Part shown: positions 8,261-17,797 of the stretch, in pieces
Layout: each line of letters opens with the position of its first letter
Position numbering within the stretch: position 1 is the stretch's first letter
Made by a program: the position numbers and the translations under genes
The notes under the pieces: model-generated
Seen by the model: the letters and a program-made list of their open reading frames with translations, nothing else
Database searches by the model: none
What the model was told of the DNA's origin: nothing
Source: Periplaneta americana
Lineage: Eukaryota; Arthropoda; Insecta; Blattodea; Blattidae
Direction of reading: 5' to 3'
Assembly (NCBI RefSeq): GCF_040183065.1
Contig: NW_027185566.1
Coordinates: 434,001 to 498,000, forward strand
DNA length: 64,000 bases

Positions 8261-9961
8261 CTATTCTTCTGAATTTAACCAAGCTCTCAGTAATTTTGCA
8301 GTATCTTCCGGTTTATCTTTAGCATAATTGATTGCTTGTTGCTGCATTTCATAAGTTGCTTTATCTTGTAGGTTCAAGCCGACGCCCTCAGAACTTAAAG
8401 AAGATAAACGCAAAGCCTCCTGTTCTCTAAGCATTTCTTCTTCTCTAATTCTTGCGCGACGATCCAACTCTCTACGAATAGCACGGTAAACAAAAAGTAC
8501 TAGAATTAGAGATAATATACCTAACACTCCAAAAACAATAGCTTGTCTTTTTTGTTTTGCAAGAATCAAATTTTTGTCCTCTTGTTCAAATTCTTGGGAT
8601 CTATCAAATTGAACACTATTGACAGAGACAGCATCTCCTCGGTTAGGATCAAAACCTATTAAGGATTTTACGCTCATTTCTACACTTCTAATAGAATCTT
8701 GAGAAATAGGTGTAAAATTTCTTTTAATACCACCATTTTGTAAAACATAATTGCCACTGGTATCTAGCTGTTTTTTCCATTCTCCATCTAAAAAGACAGA
8801 AACATTAACTTTACTTATTTTATAGGGTTGTCTGATAATTTCTTTTTCAGCTCGACTAAATTCTTGATTATTGATTACTTCTGTTTTTTCATAAGTATTA
8901 TAACGATCCATCTTTTCTTTAAGTCCTGGAGGAACTTGATCTTCTATTCCCGCAGGACCTTCTGGGATATATCCTTGACCTTTAAAGGTTTCTTTGGTAT
9001 TTTTTTGACTCACGGTTAAAGAATCTTTAACAACACTATCATCATAAGGAGTATTGGGGTTATCTGACTTAATAACAATAGGAACAATTAAATTCTCTTT
9101 ACTTTTTTCCACATCCCAATTGAGTTCCAAATTGACTTTAACATCAAAACGAGATTCGGTAAAAACGGTTGCTAATTGTTTCTTTATCTCTTGATAAATC
9201 TTCATTCTTTCTTGTTCTTTAATTTGAAGGTGTTCTTTGGCTAGTTGTACGCCAGCATCTGCTGCGGAAACTTCCAATTGTTTGGTCAGTACATTTCCTT
9301 CACTATCCATAATCACAACATTTTCTGGTGAGAGTTGGTCTACTCCACGAGCAATTAAATCTCTCAATCCACGAATTTTATTTTTATTATGAGATATATC
9401 ACTATCTGGAGTTAATGTGAGAACAATAGAGGCGGTGAGTGGATAAGTACTTCTATCATCTGCAAAATATTTTTCTTCTCCAAAAGAGATAACAACATCT
9501 GCATTTGTAATTCCCGTAACACTCTCTAAGTGTTTTTTTATGTTATCCGTAATAGCTCTACGAACATTGATTTTCCTCTCAAAATCTGTAGTAGTAAATG
9601 GTTGATTGTCAAAAAGCTCCCAACCTTTAGCTCCAGCAGGAATCAACCCATCAATACCGAGTTGTGTTTTTAGTTTCATTGCTGTTGGAGCATCTTTTAC
9701 GAAAATTTGATCAGAGGATTTAGAATAAGGGACTTTCATTACATCCAAACTATGGGTAATTTTTTCCATATCTTTACCAGAGATCTTATAATCTACACCA
9801 TAAAGAGGCTCTAAAGAAGGTCTAGAGGCAGTTTTTCCTACAAAAATGAATAAAACAATAATAGCAGCAAACAAACCCACAATTATCATTTTTTGAACTA
9901 TGGTTAATTTAGATAAAACAGCTTTAATGTAGGCTGCCAATTTTTGAAATTTTTCTTTCAT
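8261..9961 (-). CDS. fliF: Flagellar MS-ring protein FliF
   Basis: 566 residues. An N-terminal membrane helix at about 23-43 precedes the periplasmic ring-building motifs (VDYKISGKDMEKI; PAGAKGWELFDNQPFTTTDFERKINVRRAI; VTGITNADVVISFGEE). A low-complexity insertion is followed by the second helix near residues 473-495 (AIVFGVLGILSLILVLFVYRAI). The C-terminal tail (KDKPEDTAKLLRAWLNSEE) is the conserved FliG-binding segment. FliF forms the MS ring in the inner membrane, the first scaffold of the basal body. A strong GGGAGGGGAG ribosome binding site precedes the ATG. It lies between fliE and fliG in the classical order. Confidence 0.96.
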   Translation of the reverse strand: MKEKFQKLAAYIKAVLSKLTIVQKMIIVGLFAAIIVLFIFVGKTASRPSLEPLYGVDYKISGKDMEKITHSLDVMKVPYSKSSDQIFVKDAPTAMKLKTQLGIDGLIPAGAKGWELFDNQPFTTTDFERKINVRRAITDNIKKHLESVTGITNADVVISFGEEKYFADDRSTYPLTASIVLTLTPDSDISHNKNKIRGLRDLIARGVDQLSPENVVIMDSEGNVLTKQLEVSAADAGVQLAKEHLQIKEQERMKIYQEIKKQLATVFTESRFDVKVNLELNWDVEKSKENLIVPIVIKSDNPNTPYDDSVVKDSLTVSQKNTKETFKGQGYIPEGPAGIEDQVPPGLKEKMDRYNTYEKTEVINNQEFSRAEKEIIRQPYKISKVNVSVFLDGEWKKQLDTSGNYVLQNGGIKRNFTPISQDSIRSVEMSVKSLIGFDPNRGDAVSVNSVQFDRSQEFEQEDKNLILAKQKRQAIVFGVLGILSLILVLFVYRAIRRELDRRARIREEEMLREQEALRLSSLSSEGVGLNLQDKATYEMQQQAINYAKDKPEDTAKLLRAWLNSEE

Positions 9962-9983
9962 TCTCCCCTCCCAAGGAAAAAAT

Positions 9984-10304
9984 CTATCTCAAGTTTGTTA
10001 ATTCATTAAAGGCTGTTATCACCCTTGTACTAATAGATTTTGTAAAAGACAGAGCTAATTCTGCCTCTGTTTGAGCAATGGTAACATCATGTAGATTCAC
10101 ACTTTCTGGTGCCGTAACCATTTGCTGTTGTAAATGTTCTGAATTCACTTCCAAGTTGTTCACTTTGTCGAAAGCACTAATGAGTGCGGATGCAAAACTA
10201 GAAGTAGGATCATTTCCCTCTTTTTCTGGGATACTTCCACCAACATTGAAGTGCTTTAAATGAGTTGTATTTAAACCTAAAGAGTGATTATTACTGACCA
10301 GCAT
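9984..10304 (-). CDS. fliE: Flagellar hook-basal body protein FliE
   Basis: 106 residues. The C-terminal two-thirds show the FliE pattern: FASALISAFDKVNNLEVNSEHLQQQMVTAPESVNLHDVTIAQTEAELALSFTKSISTRVITAFNELTNLR. The helix that ends with the conserved hydrophobic residues forms the rod base against FliF. A good CGGGAGG site precedes the ATG. It heads the fliE-fliF-fliG unit. The genes flgB and flgC, which often precede fliE, are absent here; the upstream neighbour is the divergent priA. Confidence 0.93.
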   Translation of the reverse strand: MLVSNNHSLGLNTTHLKHFNVGGSIPEKEGNDPTSSFASALISAFDKVNNLEVNSEHLQQQMVTAPESVNLHDVTIAQTEAELALSFTKSISTRVITAFNELTNLR

Positions 10305-10324
10305 AGCTGCCTCCCGACTTTTAA

Positions 10325-10354
10325 AATATATGCATATTCTCTGATTATTTCCAA
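10325..10354 (-). promoter_or_regulatory. Candidate sigma-70 promoter of fliEFG
   Basis: On the minus strand TTGGAA (plus positions 10349-10354) and TATATT (10325-10330) are 18 bases apart, upstream of fliE. No sigma-28-like element was evident here. Consensus match only. Confidence 0.35.
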
Positions 10355-10432
10355 TTTTTTTAACTGTTATTTTTTTGAATGATTGTCATTTAAGTATTTT
10401 TTATTTACTTTTTTTATTAAAAACACGAGTTA

Positions 10433-10461
10433 TTTACTTGATTTTTATATATTTTCATAAT
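10433..10461 (+). promoter_or_regulatory. Candidate promoter of priA
   Basis: TTTACT (10433-10438) and CATAAT (10456-10461) have a 17-base spacer in the AT-rich divergent region between fliE and priA. Consensus match only. Confidence 0.3.
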
Positions 10462-10566
10462 TTTTATTTATTTCAAAATCTATTCAAGATTTGTCTATAG
10501 AAAAATTATATGTTACAAAGTAGTTATAAGCTATTAAATTTATCTTTCTTGAAAAAGGATTGTTTT

Positions 10567-12537
10567 GTGTTTGTTGATGTTTCTTTTAATTTACCTATGG
10601 ATCGTGTTTGGACGTATAGTGTACCATTAGAACTGCAGGAACAAATATTTATTGGAGTTAAGGTTAGAGCCTCCTTTTTAAAACAGGATAATAAATTAGG
10701 GGTGGTTGTTCGTATCCATAATGAACTCCCTAATTTTGCTACTAAGGCTATCGATAAAGTGCTTACAGATAATATATTACTTCCTCCTTACATTTTTTTT
10801 ATACGAGACAAAATTGCCGAGTACTATGGCTGTAGCTATAATGAAGCTCTTCACTTATTTGTGTTGGAAGCTAAAGAACCAAAACGGAAAGTACAACAAA
10901 AATCCAAGATACAATTTATAGATTGTAAACCAAGAAAATTTGAACTCAATGAAGAACAAAAAAAAGTTGTAGACCGTATAAAAAAAGATTCGCAAGATTT
11001 TTCTCAATTTATATCTGGATTAATCCATGGAGTGACAGGGAGTGGGAAAACAGAAGTTTACCAAACATTAATCCAACAGGTCATAAAAAAAGGGAAACAA
11101 GCTTTGCTTCTTTTACCAGAAATAGGTTTAACAACTCAGATTCATCAGAGATTTTTACAGGATTTTTCTTATACAGAATTGGCGTTTATTCATAGTAAAA
11201 TGAGTCTTACTGAAAAAAAATATATGTTTGAAGAAATCAGTAATGGAACAAAAAAAGTAATTATTGGACCTAGAAGTGCACTTTTTAGTCCATTTTGTAG
11301 TTTAGGTCTCATTATTATGGATGAAGAACATGATTTTTCTTATAAATCTCAGCAGTCTCCTCGTTACCATACTAAACGAGTGGCATTTATTTTAGCTCAG
11401 CATTTGAATATACCATTTATCATGGGGTCTGCTACCCCTAGTATAGAAACTTATTTTGCCGCTCAACAAAAAAAGATTTACCTCTACAGGTTAACATACA
11501 GATACCATAAGACTCCTCTGCCTACAGTACAAATTGTGGATATGAATCAGGAAAAAAATTTTTTGAGTCCCCTCCTGATGCAAAAGATAGCCCAAGTTTA
11601 TAAGAAACATAAACAATCCATCTTATTTATCAATAGACGAGGATTTTCTCCAGTCATTTATTGTCTTTCGTGTGGGTATATTTTTCGTTGTCCATCTTGT
11701 TCTATTACTCTCACCTACCATAAACAAAGAGGGATTTTGCTCTGTCATTATTGTGGATTTGAACAAAGAGTCTCAAATATTTGCCCAGAATGCCATAACG
11801 CTACATTAAAACCTAAGGGTTTGGGGACACAGCGGATAGAAGAGGAACTTCAAGAATTATTGCACAGTTATAAAATACTGCGTATGGATAAAGATACAAC
11901 ATCTAAAAAAGAAGCCTACGAACAAATTATTACCGATTTTCAAGAAGGAAAAGCTGATATTTTAATTGGAACACAGATGGTAACTAAGGGTTTGGATTTT
12001 CCTCTAGTGGAATTGGTTGGTATATTGTTTTGTGACATGTTACTCAATTTGCCAGATTTTAGAGGAAGTGAACATACCTTTACTTTGATTACCCAAGTTG
12101 CAGGAAGAGCTGGTAGAAAGACACAAGGTGAAGTTATATTACAAACTCGTTTTTCGGAACATTATGCAATAAAATCTGCCCTAAAACAAGATTATGAAGA
12201 ATTTTTTTCCAAAGAGATTACCCTCAGGAAAGAGTATGACTACCCCCCTTTTAGTAAATTTATCAGAATTTTAGTTCGTTCTACCAGTTCCCAAAAAGCT
12301 CAAACAGTTATACAAAAATTGGCTCAACAAGTTCAATCCATGTTCCCAAATCTTTTTATTTTAGGACCTTCTATCTGTTTAATAGAAAAAATCAATAATC
12401 AATTTCGATATCATTTTTTACTGAAAGTGAAAGACCCTATTCCTTTTATAGCAAAAATAAAACCGTTAATCAAAGAATGGAACAACAAGGGCGATTATCA
12501 TATTGAATGTGATGTAGATCCTATAACCTTACTGTAA
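10567..12537 (+). CDS. priA: Primosomal protein N' (replication restart helicase PriA)
   Basis: A superfamily 2 helicase of about 656 residues. Visible features in order are the N-terminal 3'-DNA-binding domain (VDVSFNLPMDRVWTYSVP), Walker A GVTGSGKTEV, DEEH box, GSATPS, a zinc-binding region with four CxxC pairs (CLSCGYIFRCPSC ... CHYC ... CPEC), then GTQMVTKGLDF and QVAGRAGR. PriA reloads the replisome at stalled forks. I choose GTG at 10567 because AAAAAGGA lies 7 bases upstream and the resulting N-terminus fits the family; an ATG at 10510 in the same frame has no ribosome binding site. The 3' end overlaps the convergent downstream gene by 17 bases. Confidence 0.95.
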   Translation: MFVDVSFNLPMDRVWTYSVPLELQEQIFIGVKVRASFLKQDNKLGVVVRIHNELPNFATKAIDKVLTDNILLPPYIFFIRDKIAEYYGCSYNEALHLFVLEAKEPKRKVQQKSKIQFIDCKPRKFELNEEQKKVVDRIKKDSQDFSQFISGLIHGVTGSGKTEVYQTLIQQVIKKGKQALLLLPEIGLTTQIHQRFLQDFSYTELAFIHSKMSLTEKKYMFEEISNGTKKVIIGPRSALFSPFCSLGLIIMDEEHDFSYKSQQSPRYHTKRVAFILAQHLNIPFIMGSATPSIETYFAAQQKKIYLYRLTYRYHKTPLPTVQIVDMNQEKNFLSPLLMQKIAQVYKKHKQSILFINRRGFSPVIYCLSCGYIFRCPSCSITLTYHKQRGILLCHYCGFEQRVSNICPECHNATLKPKGLGTQRIEEELQELLHSYKILRMDKDTTSKKEAYEQIITDFQEGKADILIGTQMVTKGLDFPLVELVGILFCDMLLNLPDFRGSEHTFTLITQVAGRAGRKTQGEVILQTRFSEHYAIKSALKQDYEEFFSKEITLRKEYDYPPFSKFIRILVRSTSSQKAQTVIQKLAQQVQSMFPNLFILGPSICLIEKINNQFRYHFLLKVKDPIPFIAKIKPLIKEWNNKGDYHIECDVDPITLL

Positions 12538-13300
12538 GAATCCAAACAAGAATAACTAATAGAATCCATAATAGAATTTTTCTGATGAAAAATAGAACTT
12601 GTTTTTGAAATTTGAAGAGTGTTTTTTCAGTTTTTTTGTTCTCTTTTGACAAGTGGTCTTGAATAAACTGGAAGGTGAACAGTAAATTATCTCTTTGATG
12701 ATCTGCAGGTATAAAAAAAATTTGAGGTAATAAAAATCTCAAAAATAAAATATTAATTTTAGAATTCCTCCAAATTTCCCATTCTTGTTCCAGATACTCT
12801 TTCAGATTGTAGTGATTACGATAGTGAGTTAAAATTTGAGTTTGATGGATAAAAAATATCAATTTTTTGGTGGGGTATGTATTGTAAAAATTTGTCATTT
12901 GGCTGTATAAAAGAGCACTGTCTAAGATTTGACGTTTATAAAAATAGATACTTAAAGTATGATATAGTTTTAGCCATTGAGGATTAGGTATTTTAACTAG
13001 GGGTAGAATATATTCACTGATAAACCAAGCCGTTTTTTGAGTACGAGAAAAAAATCGAACACGAATGAAGAGCAGTACCTCTTTAATAAATAGACTAGAA
13101 GGAAATAAGAAAAAAGCTTGGTAAAAAATTTTATTGAGTAGATGAAATTCCTTTTGTTCGAAAAAAAATTTTAAACACACCATATAAACTAGTGGATCTC
13201 TAGTTTGAAGGGAAACTTTTTGAATTAGGAGATTTCTTGCTTTTTCTTTTTCGTTCCTGCGTACAAAAAGGTTATATTTTCTAAACCAAGGGCTTGACAT
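12521..13300 (-). CDS. Hypothetical tail-anchored helical protein
   Basis: 259 residues, very rich in Phe, Leu, Ile and Lys. The body is helical with TPR-like periodicity (NEKEKARNLLIQKVSLQTRDPLVYMVCLKFFFEQKEFHLLNKIFYQAF; KRQILDSALLYSQMTNFYNTYPTKK). A single hydrophobic segment at the extreme C-terminus (ILLWILLVILVWILTV) suggests tail-anchoring in the inner membrane. No signal peptide, cysteine motif or catalytic signature is seen. Its last 17 bases overlap the end of priA on the opposite strand. Not recognised. Confidence 0.55.
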   Translation of the reverse strand: MSSPWFRKYNLFVRRNEKEKARNLLIQKVSLQTRDPLVYMVCLKFFFEQKEFHLLNKIFYQAFFLFPSSLFIKEVLLFIRVRFFSRTQKTAWFISEYILPLVKIPNPQWLKLYHTLSIYFYKRQILDSALLYSQMTNFYNTYPTKKLIFFIHQTQILTHYRNHYNLKEYLEQEWEIWRNSKINILFLRFLLPQIFFIPADHQRDNLLFTFQFIQDHLSKENKKTEKTLFKFQKQVLFFIRKILLWILLVILVWILTVRL

Positions 13301-13375
13301 AAAAGTCCTAACATATTTATATGTACCAAAGATACTGATTTCTTTAAGAAAATCTATAAAAAGGAGGGAAATTTT

Positions 13376-13996
13376 ATGGAACTAACAGAATCTTTAAAAG
13401 AACAACTCAAAGGGGCTCTCGCTGGTGCGAACAATCCTGTTGAAATCACTCTTTATACTGGTGATGAGCCGAGTACGGAGTCTCAAGAGATTTCTGCACT
13501 TCTTTCTAGTATTAATAGTGTTATACCTACCGTCAGCATTAAAGAGTTAACAACAGGAACTAGTCTAAAACGGTATCCTGCTATACAAATTTCATCTCCT
13601 GGTATTCAATCTAGTTATATTTATTATGGGTTACCTGGGGGATATGAATTTGCTTCTTTGGTGGAGGCTATTCGCACTATTGCTTCGGGAAGTATTGATT
13701 TAGCACCTGCATTGGTGGAAAAAATTAAATCTATCTCAAAGCCTATAGATTTAGAAATTTTTGTCACTCCTACTTGCGATAAATGTCCATCTATGGTTGT
13801 TGCTGGTTTTAGGGTAGCCAACATAAATCCGTTAATTAAAGTAGAAATTGTTGAAGCAACTTCTTTTAGACCTTATGCTCGAGGTAAAGGAGTTATGGGA
13901 GTGCCTAAAACAATTATCAATGATGGGGCTATTGATGGGTTAGATGGCGCTGTCCCTATTGAAACCTTTGTGGATAAACTTATTTCTGCGGTATAA
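13376..13996 (+). CDS. Tandem thioredoxin-fold protein with one CxxC (PDO/AhpF-N-like)
   Basis: 206 residues that read as two thioredoxin/glutaredoxin folds in tandem. The first (ITLYTGDEPSTESQEISALLSSIN) has no cysteines. The second has the redox motif TPTCDKCPSM near residue 125, followed by the cis-proline segment GVMGVPKTIING. This layout matches protein disulfide oxidoreductases and the N-terminal domain of AhpF, in which only the second fold is active. It probably passes electrons from a flavin reductase to a peroxidase or disulfide substrate in the cytoplasm; no partner gene is adjacent. A strong AAGGAGGG site precedes the ATG and a hairpin terminator follows. Confidence 0.75.
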   Translation: MELTESLKEQLKGALAGANNPVEITLYTGDEPSTESQEISALLSSINSVIPTVSIKELTTGTSLKRYPAIQISSPGIQSSYIYYGLPGGYEFASLVEAIRTIASGSIDLAPALVEKIKSISKPIDLEIFVTPTCDKCPSMVVAGFRVANINPLIKVEIVEATSFRPYARGKGVMGVPKTIINDGAIDGLDGAVPIETFVDKLISAV

Positions 13997-14022
13997 TTTT
14001 ATAAAAAAAGTTGACTTTTTAT

Positions 14023-14058
14023 CCTTACCTAGCTATATTTACCTAGGTAAGGTTTTTA
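14023..14058 (+). terminator. Rho-independent terminator
   Basis: CCTTACCTAG (14023-14032) pairs perfectly with CTAGGTAAGG (14043-14052) over a 10-base loop, followed by TTTTT. It separates the thioredoxin-fold gene from rho. Confidence 0.85.
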
Positions 14059-14151
14059 TAGTTTGTTTTATTGCTACAAACCTTTCTTTCCTAAAGTTCT
14101 TAGGAACCAATTTCCAAGTTTTACCAAATTAATCTAAGGAGCTTAAATTCG

Positions 14152-15663
14152 ATGTCGACCAATCAAGAAGAAAAAAATTCTCATAATGAAGTTGAAAGAA
14201 ATTCTCATGCTGACGAAGCTATGTCAGCAAGCACAATACCTAAAAAAGTAACTATTCATAAAAATTCTCAGCAAAAAAATAAACAGTACTCCAAAAATTC
14301 TTCCCAACATTCAGAAAATGTAAATGGGAATAATCATCAAAATTATTCTTCAGATGTTCAGAATTTTCCTGATATTTCGGTAGAAATAGCCAGTTTTTCT
14401 GACAAAACTTTTGAAGAATTAGAAGCCTTTTCTAAAGCAGTTGGCGTAAAATCTCACGGAAAAATGAATTATCAAGATTTAGTTTTGGCTATTGTCAAAG
14501 AGCAAATGGAAAAAAAGGGTTTTGAATTCATTATTGGTGTCTTAGAAGTTATGGAAAGTGGTTTTGGATTTTTAAGACAAAGTCAGTGGAACTATGCTAA
14601 GAGTCCTGGAGATGTCTATGTTTCTCCCGCTATGATTAAACAATCTCACTTAAAAAAAGGAGATACTATTGCAGGTTTTATTAAAGAACCTAAGAACGGA
14701 GAAAAAGCGGATAAATTTAAGGCTCTTACTAAAATTGTTAGTGTTAATTACCGTTGTGAGTTTGGACATAAAAAAAGAGTGAGTTTTGATTCTTTGGTAC
14801 CTATTTATCCTAATGAAAGATTTAACTTAGAGACCGAAGTAAGTTCTATGTTATCTACCAGAATTTTAAATATGTTTTCTCCCATTGGTAAAGGACAGCG
14901 TTCTTTGATTGTTGCTCCTCCAAGAACGGGGAAAACGATTTTACTTCAAAATATTGCAAATGCTATTGTTGCTAATCATCCTGAAATATATCTTATTGTT
15001 TTGCTTATTGATGAGAGACCAGAAGAAGTTACCGATATGCAAAGATCTGTTCGTGGAGAAGTTATTAGTTCCACATTTGATGAAGAACCAGATAAGCATT
15101 GTCATGTGGCTGAAATTGTTTTAGAAAAAGCCAAAAGACTGGTGGAAGAAGGGTTGGATATTGTTATTCTCTTAGATAGTATTACTCGACTTGCTCGTGC
15201 TTATAACCAAAATATTCCTGCTAGTGGAAAGGTTCTTTCTGGAGGTGTGGATGCGAAGGCTCTGATTGGACCTAAAAAGTTTTTTGGGGCTGCTAGAAAT
15301 ATTGAGCATGGTGGTAGTTTAACTATTATTGGAACTTCTCTGATAGAGACGGGAAGCCGAATGGATGAAGTAATCTTTGAAGAATTTAAAGGGACAGGAA
15401 ATATGGAGGTCAATTTAGACCGAAGCATGGCAGAGAGACGAATTTATCCTGCTATTGATATCTTTAAATCAGGAACAAGAAAAGAGGAATTACTTCTCCC
15501 TCCTTCTGAGTTGGAAGTAGCTTGGGCTATTAGAGAACAGCTTTCTTCTAGAAAAGCAGAATCTGGAGAGATTATGCGTTTAATGATAGAAAAACTTAAA
15601 GAATTTAAAACCAATAAGGCTTTTTTAAGTTCTTACAAATTTAGTGGTACCAAAAATTTATAA
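14152..15663 (+). CDS. rho: Transcription termination factor Rho
   Basis: 503 residues. An N-terminal low-complexity extension rich in Asn, Ser and Lys (about residues 1-80) precedes the Rho-N helical domain, the RNA-binding cold-shock domain ([36 protein letters not shown]) and the RecA-like ATPase core with Walker [21 protein letters not shown], the Walker [13 protein letters not shown] and the Q/R-loop [20 protein letters not shown]. Rho terminates untranslated transcripts as a hexamer. AAGGAG precedes the ATG at slightly long spacing. N-terminal insertions of this kind occur in several phyla and can affect RNA binding or phase behaviour. Confidence 0.97.
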   Translation: MSTNQEEKNSHNEVERNSHADEAMSASTIPKKVTIHKNSQQKNKQYSKNSSQHSENVNGNNHQNYSSDVQNFPDISVEIASFSDKTFEELEAFSKAVGVKSHGKMNYQDLVLAIVKEQMEKKGFEFIIGVLEVMESGFGFLRQSQWNYAKSPGDVYVSPAMIKQSHLKKGDTIAGFIKEPKNGEKADKFKALTKIVSVNYRCEFGHKKRVSFDSLVPIYPNERFNLETEVSSMLSTRILNMFSPIGKGQRSLIVAPPRTGKTILLQNIANAIVANHPEIYLIVLLIDERPEEVTDMQRSVRGEVISSTFDEEPDKHCHVAEIVLEKAKRLVEEGLDIVILLDSITRLARAYNQNIPASGKVLSGGVDAKALIGPKKFFGAARNIEHGGSLTIIGTSLIETGSRMDEVIFEEFKGTGNMEVNLDRSMAERRIYPAIDIFKSGTRKEELLLPPSELEVAWAIREQLSSRKAESGEIMRLMIEKLKEFKTNKAFLSSYKFSGTKNL

Positions 15664-15665
15664 TC

Positions 15666-16673
15666 ATGCAACAGGAAAGGATTCCTTTTCATAAATCTCC
15701 TTTTTTACAGGAGGAGATTCATGTTATATTAAAAAGTTTAGTTGAAGATGAACTTTTTTCCGATTTTTATCATTCTGAATTTAGGAAGGCATTGATTCAA
15801 GCTAAACAGAGTGAAGATAGTTTTATTTTTAGTAGTTTTCTATCTGCATTTTCTGTGGGATTGGATTCTTTGGGAATTAAGCCGGGGGATACCCTTTTAG
15901 TGGGTGAATTTATTTCTGAACATTTATGTGAAATTCTTCGTATGAAAAATATTCATATTCAATATTGTTCTTGCCATCCAGATACATTGGGTATTTTACT
16001 AGAGGATCTCTCTGAAGAAAATTTACAAAATATCCAGGGAATATACTTAGAATATCCTATTGCTTATGATGGATCTTTAAAAATCTTGGAGACTTTTAAA
16101 ATTCCCATATTACTTAATGATTCGTCATTTTGGGGTTTTGAGAGCCTTTTACATCGAGATATTGCCCGCCTATCACAAAACTTTAAAAGAAGATTTTTAG
16201 TCTGTTCTTCTTTAGAACAAGAAGATTTTATCCATTTAGGAGGTCGTGGAGGAGCTTTACATTTCTATTCTTCTTCAGTTGCTAAACCATTCTTTTATCC
16301 AGAATTTATCCCTACCCCTTTGTCTTGTTTAATAGGATTATTACAAATACAAAAAATTTCTATCTATTTAGAAAATTATAAAGCTATTTGGCAAAGTTAT
16401 AAAAGTACTTTTAAAGTAAAAATATTAAATTTAGATTTTTCATTTAAAACTTTTCTTTTAAAGGAAAGAGATTTTTTAATTCTGATAAATTACTTTAAAA
16501 GCAATAATATAGAATTAAAAACTTTACTGGAGAAGTTTTCTATCAATATTTCTTCTAAAAAATCAAATTTTTTAAAATATTTGCTGGACACTACCGTATG
16601 TCTTCCTATATATCCTACTTTATCCAAGCAGAATGTTGAAAAAATTATTCATCTACTGAAACAAGTAGTTTGA
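15666..16673 (+). CDS. DegT/DnrJ-fold protein lacking the PLP lysine
   Basis: 335 residues, starting 2 bases after the rho stop. The layout follows DegT/DnrJ/EryC1/StrS sugar aminotransferases: IPFHKSP at the N-terminus, ...SAFSVGLDSLGIKPGDTLLV (the pattern of a residue-binding loop followed by GDxVxxP), IQYCSCHPDTLGI (cf. DVDP.TxxI), an acidic cofactor position in LLNDSSFWGFES (Asp152), and VCSSLEQEDFIHLGGRGGAL. In active enzymes the last segment carries the Schiff-base lysine a few residues before the GEGG-like turn; here no lysine is present between residues 177 and 196. It is therefore probably not a PLP transaminase. It may be a regulatory or structural relative, but the role is unknown. 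Confidence 0.55.
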   Translation: MQQERIPFHKSPFLQEEIHVILKSLVEDELFSDFYHSEFRKALIQAKQSEDSFIFSSFLSAFSVGLDSLGIKPGDTLLVGEFISEHLCEILRMKNIHIQYCSCHPDTLGILLEDLSEENLQNIQGIYLEYPIAYDGSLKILETFKIPILLNDSSFWGFESLLHRDIARLSQNFKRRFLVCSSLEQEDFIHLGGRGGALHFYSSSVAKPFFYPEFIPTPLSCLIGLLQIQKISIYLENYKAIWQSYKSTFKVKILNLDFSFKTFLLKERDFLILINYFKSNNIELKTLLEKFSINISSKKSNFLKYLLDTTVCLPIYPTLSKQNVEKIIHLLKQVV

Positions 16674-16690
16674 TTTATTATTTTGTATAA

Positions 16691-17797
16691 TTAATTTTTG
16701 TCTAATGGATAAGAATAAGTTACCCAATCTTTTCTTTGTAAGAATGCTTTTTCAACAACATTGATATCAGTTGTCGATGCAGAATATTTGGGAGATATAG
16801 GGATAAATTTTAATCCCCTTAAGGAAAAATAAATCCCTCGAGTTTGTTTTTGTTGATAATGAATGACTTCTTTTGGTAGTTTTATCTGTATACACTGAAA
16901 TTTGTTTTGAGTTGAGTCAATGGGAGCAACAAACACTCGAATTAGAAAAGCTTTTTTTATTCTATCTCTTAAGTTCAAGTAGATTTCTAGAGTGCTTGGT
17001 TTTAGGTTTTTTATATTTAGGTAGAGTGTATCGTCTTTATTCCACTGCCCAAAAGGGAAGAGAAGATGTTCTTGCCCCTTATTAATAAAACTCAGTGGAG
17101 TATATATGGGTTCTTGTGTCTGTACTTCTATGGGTCTAGATACAGCAAAATCATAGAAAAAAATATTTCCTATAGCTAAAGATGTGTCGGTTAATTTAGA
17201 TAAATTGGCTTTAAATCGATGTCTAATCACTAGTTTTTCTAAGGTTCTCGTTTTTTTGGATAGACCTAAAGGAAGTATGTAAAGAGTATAAGTATTCTTT
17301 TTAAATCCCTCCACGGCAAGTTGACGAGTTTTACCAGCTTCTTTAATGATAAAATATAAAATATCTGGACTGTTTCCATCTCCACCTAGTACTATTCCTA
17401 TGGAACGTGCATAATTTGGAATTTTTTCTCCGATAGGAATTTTCACAGAGGCTTTGGGCTGACTACCAAACCCTAAAGTAATTTGAAGAAACGTCTGATA
17501 TGATGGTGATAAATATGGATGATAAAAAGGGGCTTCTTGAAATGTTTGATACTGAAAACTTTTTACATAGGAATTAGCTTGAGGGATTTTGTTATCCATA
17601 GTTATTTGGGCATAACTAGCATGACAAGCAGTATTTTTTATTTGTAAATCTACATCTTTAGAATCATAAATTCTTGCCATATAGGCATTTTGGTAATAAG
17701 GATGTTGAACATTGCTGTAACTGAAGTCTGTAATGCCAAAAACTAAACAAAATAAGTTTAACAATAAAAGTCTATTTTGCCTGAAGAATAGAGACAT
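16691..17797 (-). CDS. Secreted protein, possibly FlaA-like flagellar sheath family
   Basis: 368 residues with an N-terminal signal-like segment (LLLLNLFCLVFGITDFSYS). The central part (KIPNYARSIGIVLGGDGNSPDILYFIIKEAGKTRQLAVEGFKKNTYTLYILPL ... IRHRFKANLS...IGNIFFYDFAV) resembles the beta-rich core of spirochaetal FlaA filament-sheath proteins, where SIxVWV, LxVxIKD, a mid-strand W/Y and a final FYxYFD segment recur. The resemblance is by pattern, not by a diagnostic motif; another carbohydrate-binding-like secreted beta protein is possible. Its start overlaps the end of the upstream secreted-protein gene by 26 bases, so the two are probably co-translated and may work together in the periplasm. 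Confidence 0.45.
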   Translation of the reverse strand: MSLFFRQNRLLLLNLFCLVFGITDFSYSNVQHPYYQNAYMARIYDSKDVDLQIKNTACHASYAQITMDNKIPQANSYVKSFQYQTFQEAPFYHPYLSPSYQTFLQITLGFGSQPKASVKIPIGEKIPNYARSIGIVLGGDGNSPDILYFIIKEAGKTRQLAVEGFKKNTYTLYILPLGLSKKTRTLEKLVIRHRFKANLSKLTDTSLAIGNIFFYDFAVSRPIEVQTQEPIYTPLSFINKGQEHLLFPFGQWNKDDTLYLNIKNLKPSTLEIYLNLRDRIKKAFLIRVFVAPIDSTQNKFQCIQIKLPKEVIHYQQKQTRGIYFSLRGLKFIPISPKYSASTTDINVVEKAFLQRKDWVTYSYPLDKN

